Shown piece after piece: positions 63,646 to 64,000 of a stretch of 64,000 nt of DNA. Source of the DNA: Pseudomonas sp. FP2196 (GTDB lineage Bacteria; Pseudomonadota; Gammaproteobacteria; Pseudomonadales; Pseudomonadaceae); contig NZ_CP117445.1 in NCBI RefSeq assembly GCF_030687715.1, positions 926,501 through 990,500 on the forward strand, in the 5' to 3' direction. Each line of letters begins with the position of its first letter. The first letter of the stretch is position 1. A program made the translations under genes and the position numbers. The notes under the pieces are model-generated. The model saw only the letters and a list, made by a program, of their open reading frames with translations. It was not told the origin of the DNA and did no database searches.

Positions 63646-64000
63646 ACCGCTTTTCGCCAAGGGCCCTTCACTGGGCGTCCGCCTGTTGGTGCTGGCCGTG
63701 TTGTCGGTTGCGCTGATGGTGGTCGATGCCCGCTTTGATCTGCTCAAGCCTGCGCGCAAACAAGCGTCGCTGGTGCTGATGGATGCCTACTGGATCACCG
63801 ACCTGCCCGGACGGCTGTGGGACGGTATCGCCAGCCAGTTCGGCAGTCGCACCGAACTCATCGCCGAAAACGAAAAACTCAAGACTGAAAACCTGCTGTA
63901 TCAGGGCCGCATGCAAAAGCTTGCCGCACTGACCGAGCAGAACGTTCGGTTGCGCGAGTTGCTCAATTCTTCAGCGCTGGTCAACGAAAAGGTTGAAGTC
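63641..64000 (+). CDS. mreC: Rod-shape protein MreC, N-terminal part, ATT start
   Basis: The frame is cut by the window end; 120 codons are visible. It begins IKPLFAKGPSLGVRLLVLAV, with one membrane helix near residues 13-30 and then a coiled coil (LIAENEKLKTENLLYQGRMQ), as in MreC, the periplasmic scaffold linking MreB to wall synthases. No ATG, GTG or TTG lies in frame near the family's usual start. AGGAG sits six bases before ATT 63641, so ATT is the likely initiator. The first in-frame ATG would remove most of the membrane helix. Confidence 0.85.
   Translation, partial: MKPLFAKGPSLGVRLLVLAVLSVALMVVDARFDLLKPARKQASLVLMDAYWITDLPGRLWDGIASQFGSRTELIAENEKLKTENLLYQGRMQKLAALTEQNVRLRELLNSSALVNEKVEV

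Overview
The window is GC-rich Pseudomonas DNA, most likely from the P. fluorescens group. The basis is the OprD-family porin beside a dipeptide ABC transporter, the gatCAB/mreBC housekeeping block, three families of Pseudomonas REP-type inverted repeats, and a complete hrp-type (Hrc/Hrp I) type III secretion system (T3SS) in the P. syringae gene order but with rsp/rsc-like divergence. No species assignment is made.

Layout. 1-0.8 kb: end of an MFS transporter and a small secreted acidic protein. 0.8-13.6 kb (minus strand): dppBCDF, four DppA-type binding proteins and an OprD/OpdP-type porin, a peptide-uptake locus arranged as in P. aeruginosa PA4496-PA4506 but lacking mdpA and psdR. 13.6-41.3 kb: the T3SS island. 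It begins with one sigma-54 enhancer-binding protein (RspR), then the hrpA-Z-B-hrcJ-hrpD-E and hrpF-G-hrcC-hrpT-V units on plus. An unrecognised probable effector and its two-unit chaperone follow on minus, then the long hrpJ-hrcV-hrpQ-hrcN-hrpO-hrpP-hrcQaQbRSTU operon on minus. On plus come the sigma factor gene rspL (hrpL), hrpK, a lytic transglycosylase and a HopAA1-like effector.

Regulation of the island can be read directly. A sigma-54 -24/-12 site lies before rspL, which fits activation by RspR. Good hrp boxes (GGAACC-N16-CCACNNA) lie before hrpA, hrpF, hrpJ and hrpK, for RspL to recognise.

41.6-50.0 kb: a DUF6124-like protein, a SIMPL-domain protein, the RoxSR (RegBA) redox two-component system, an SbmA/YddA-like ABC exporter, a FadR-type regulator, and a putative phospholipase C with a small partner gene preceded by a perfect LexA-type box. 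50.2-55.8 kb: a glucarate/galactarate catabolic operon (kdgD, ketoglutarate-semialdehyde dehydrogenase, MFS transporter, garD) with a GntR-like operator. 56-59 kb: an AEC permease, a carboxymuconolactone-decarboxylase-like protein, a Ca2+/Na+ exchanger and an RlpA-like lipoprotein. 59-64 kb: gatCAB (minus) divergent from mreB-mreC (plus, cut by the window end). mreC appears to start with ATT.

No rRNA, tRNA, CRISPR array, insertion sequence or integrase was recognised.
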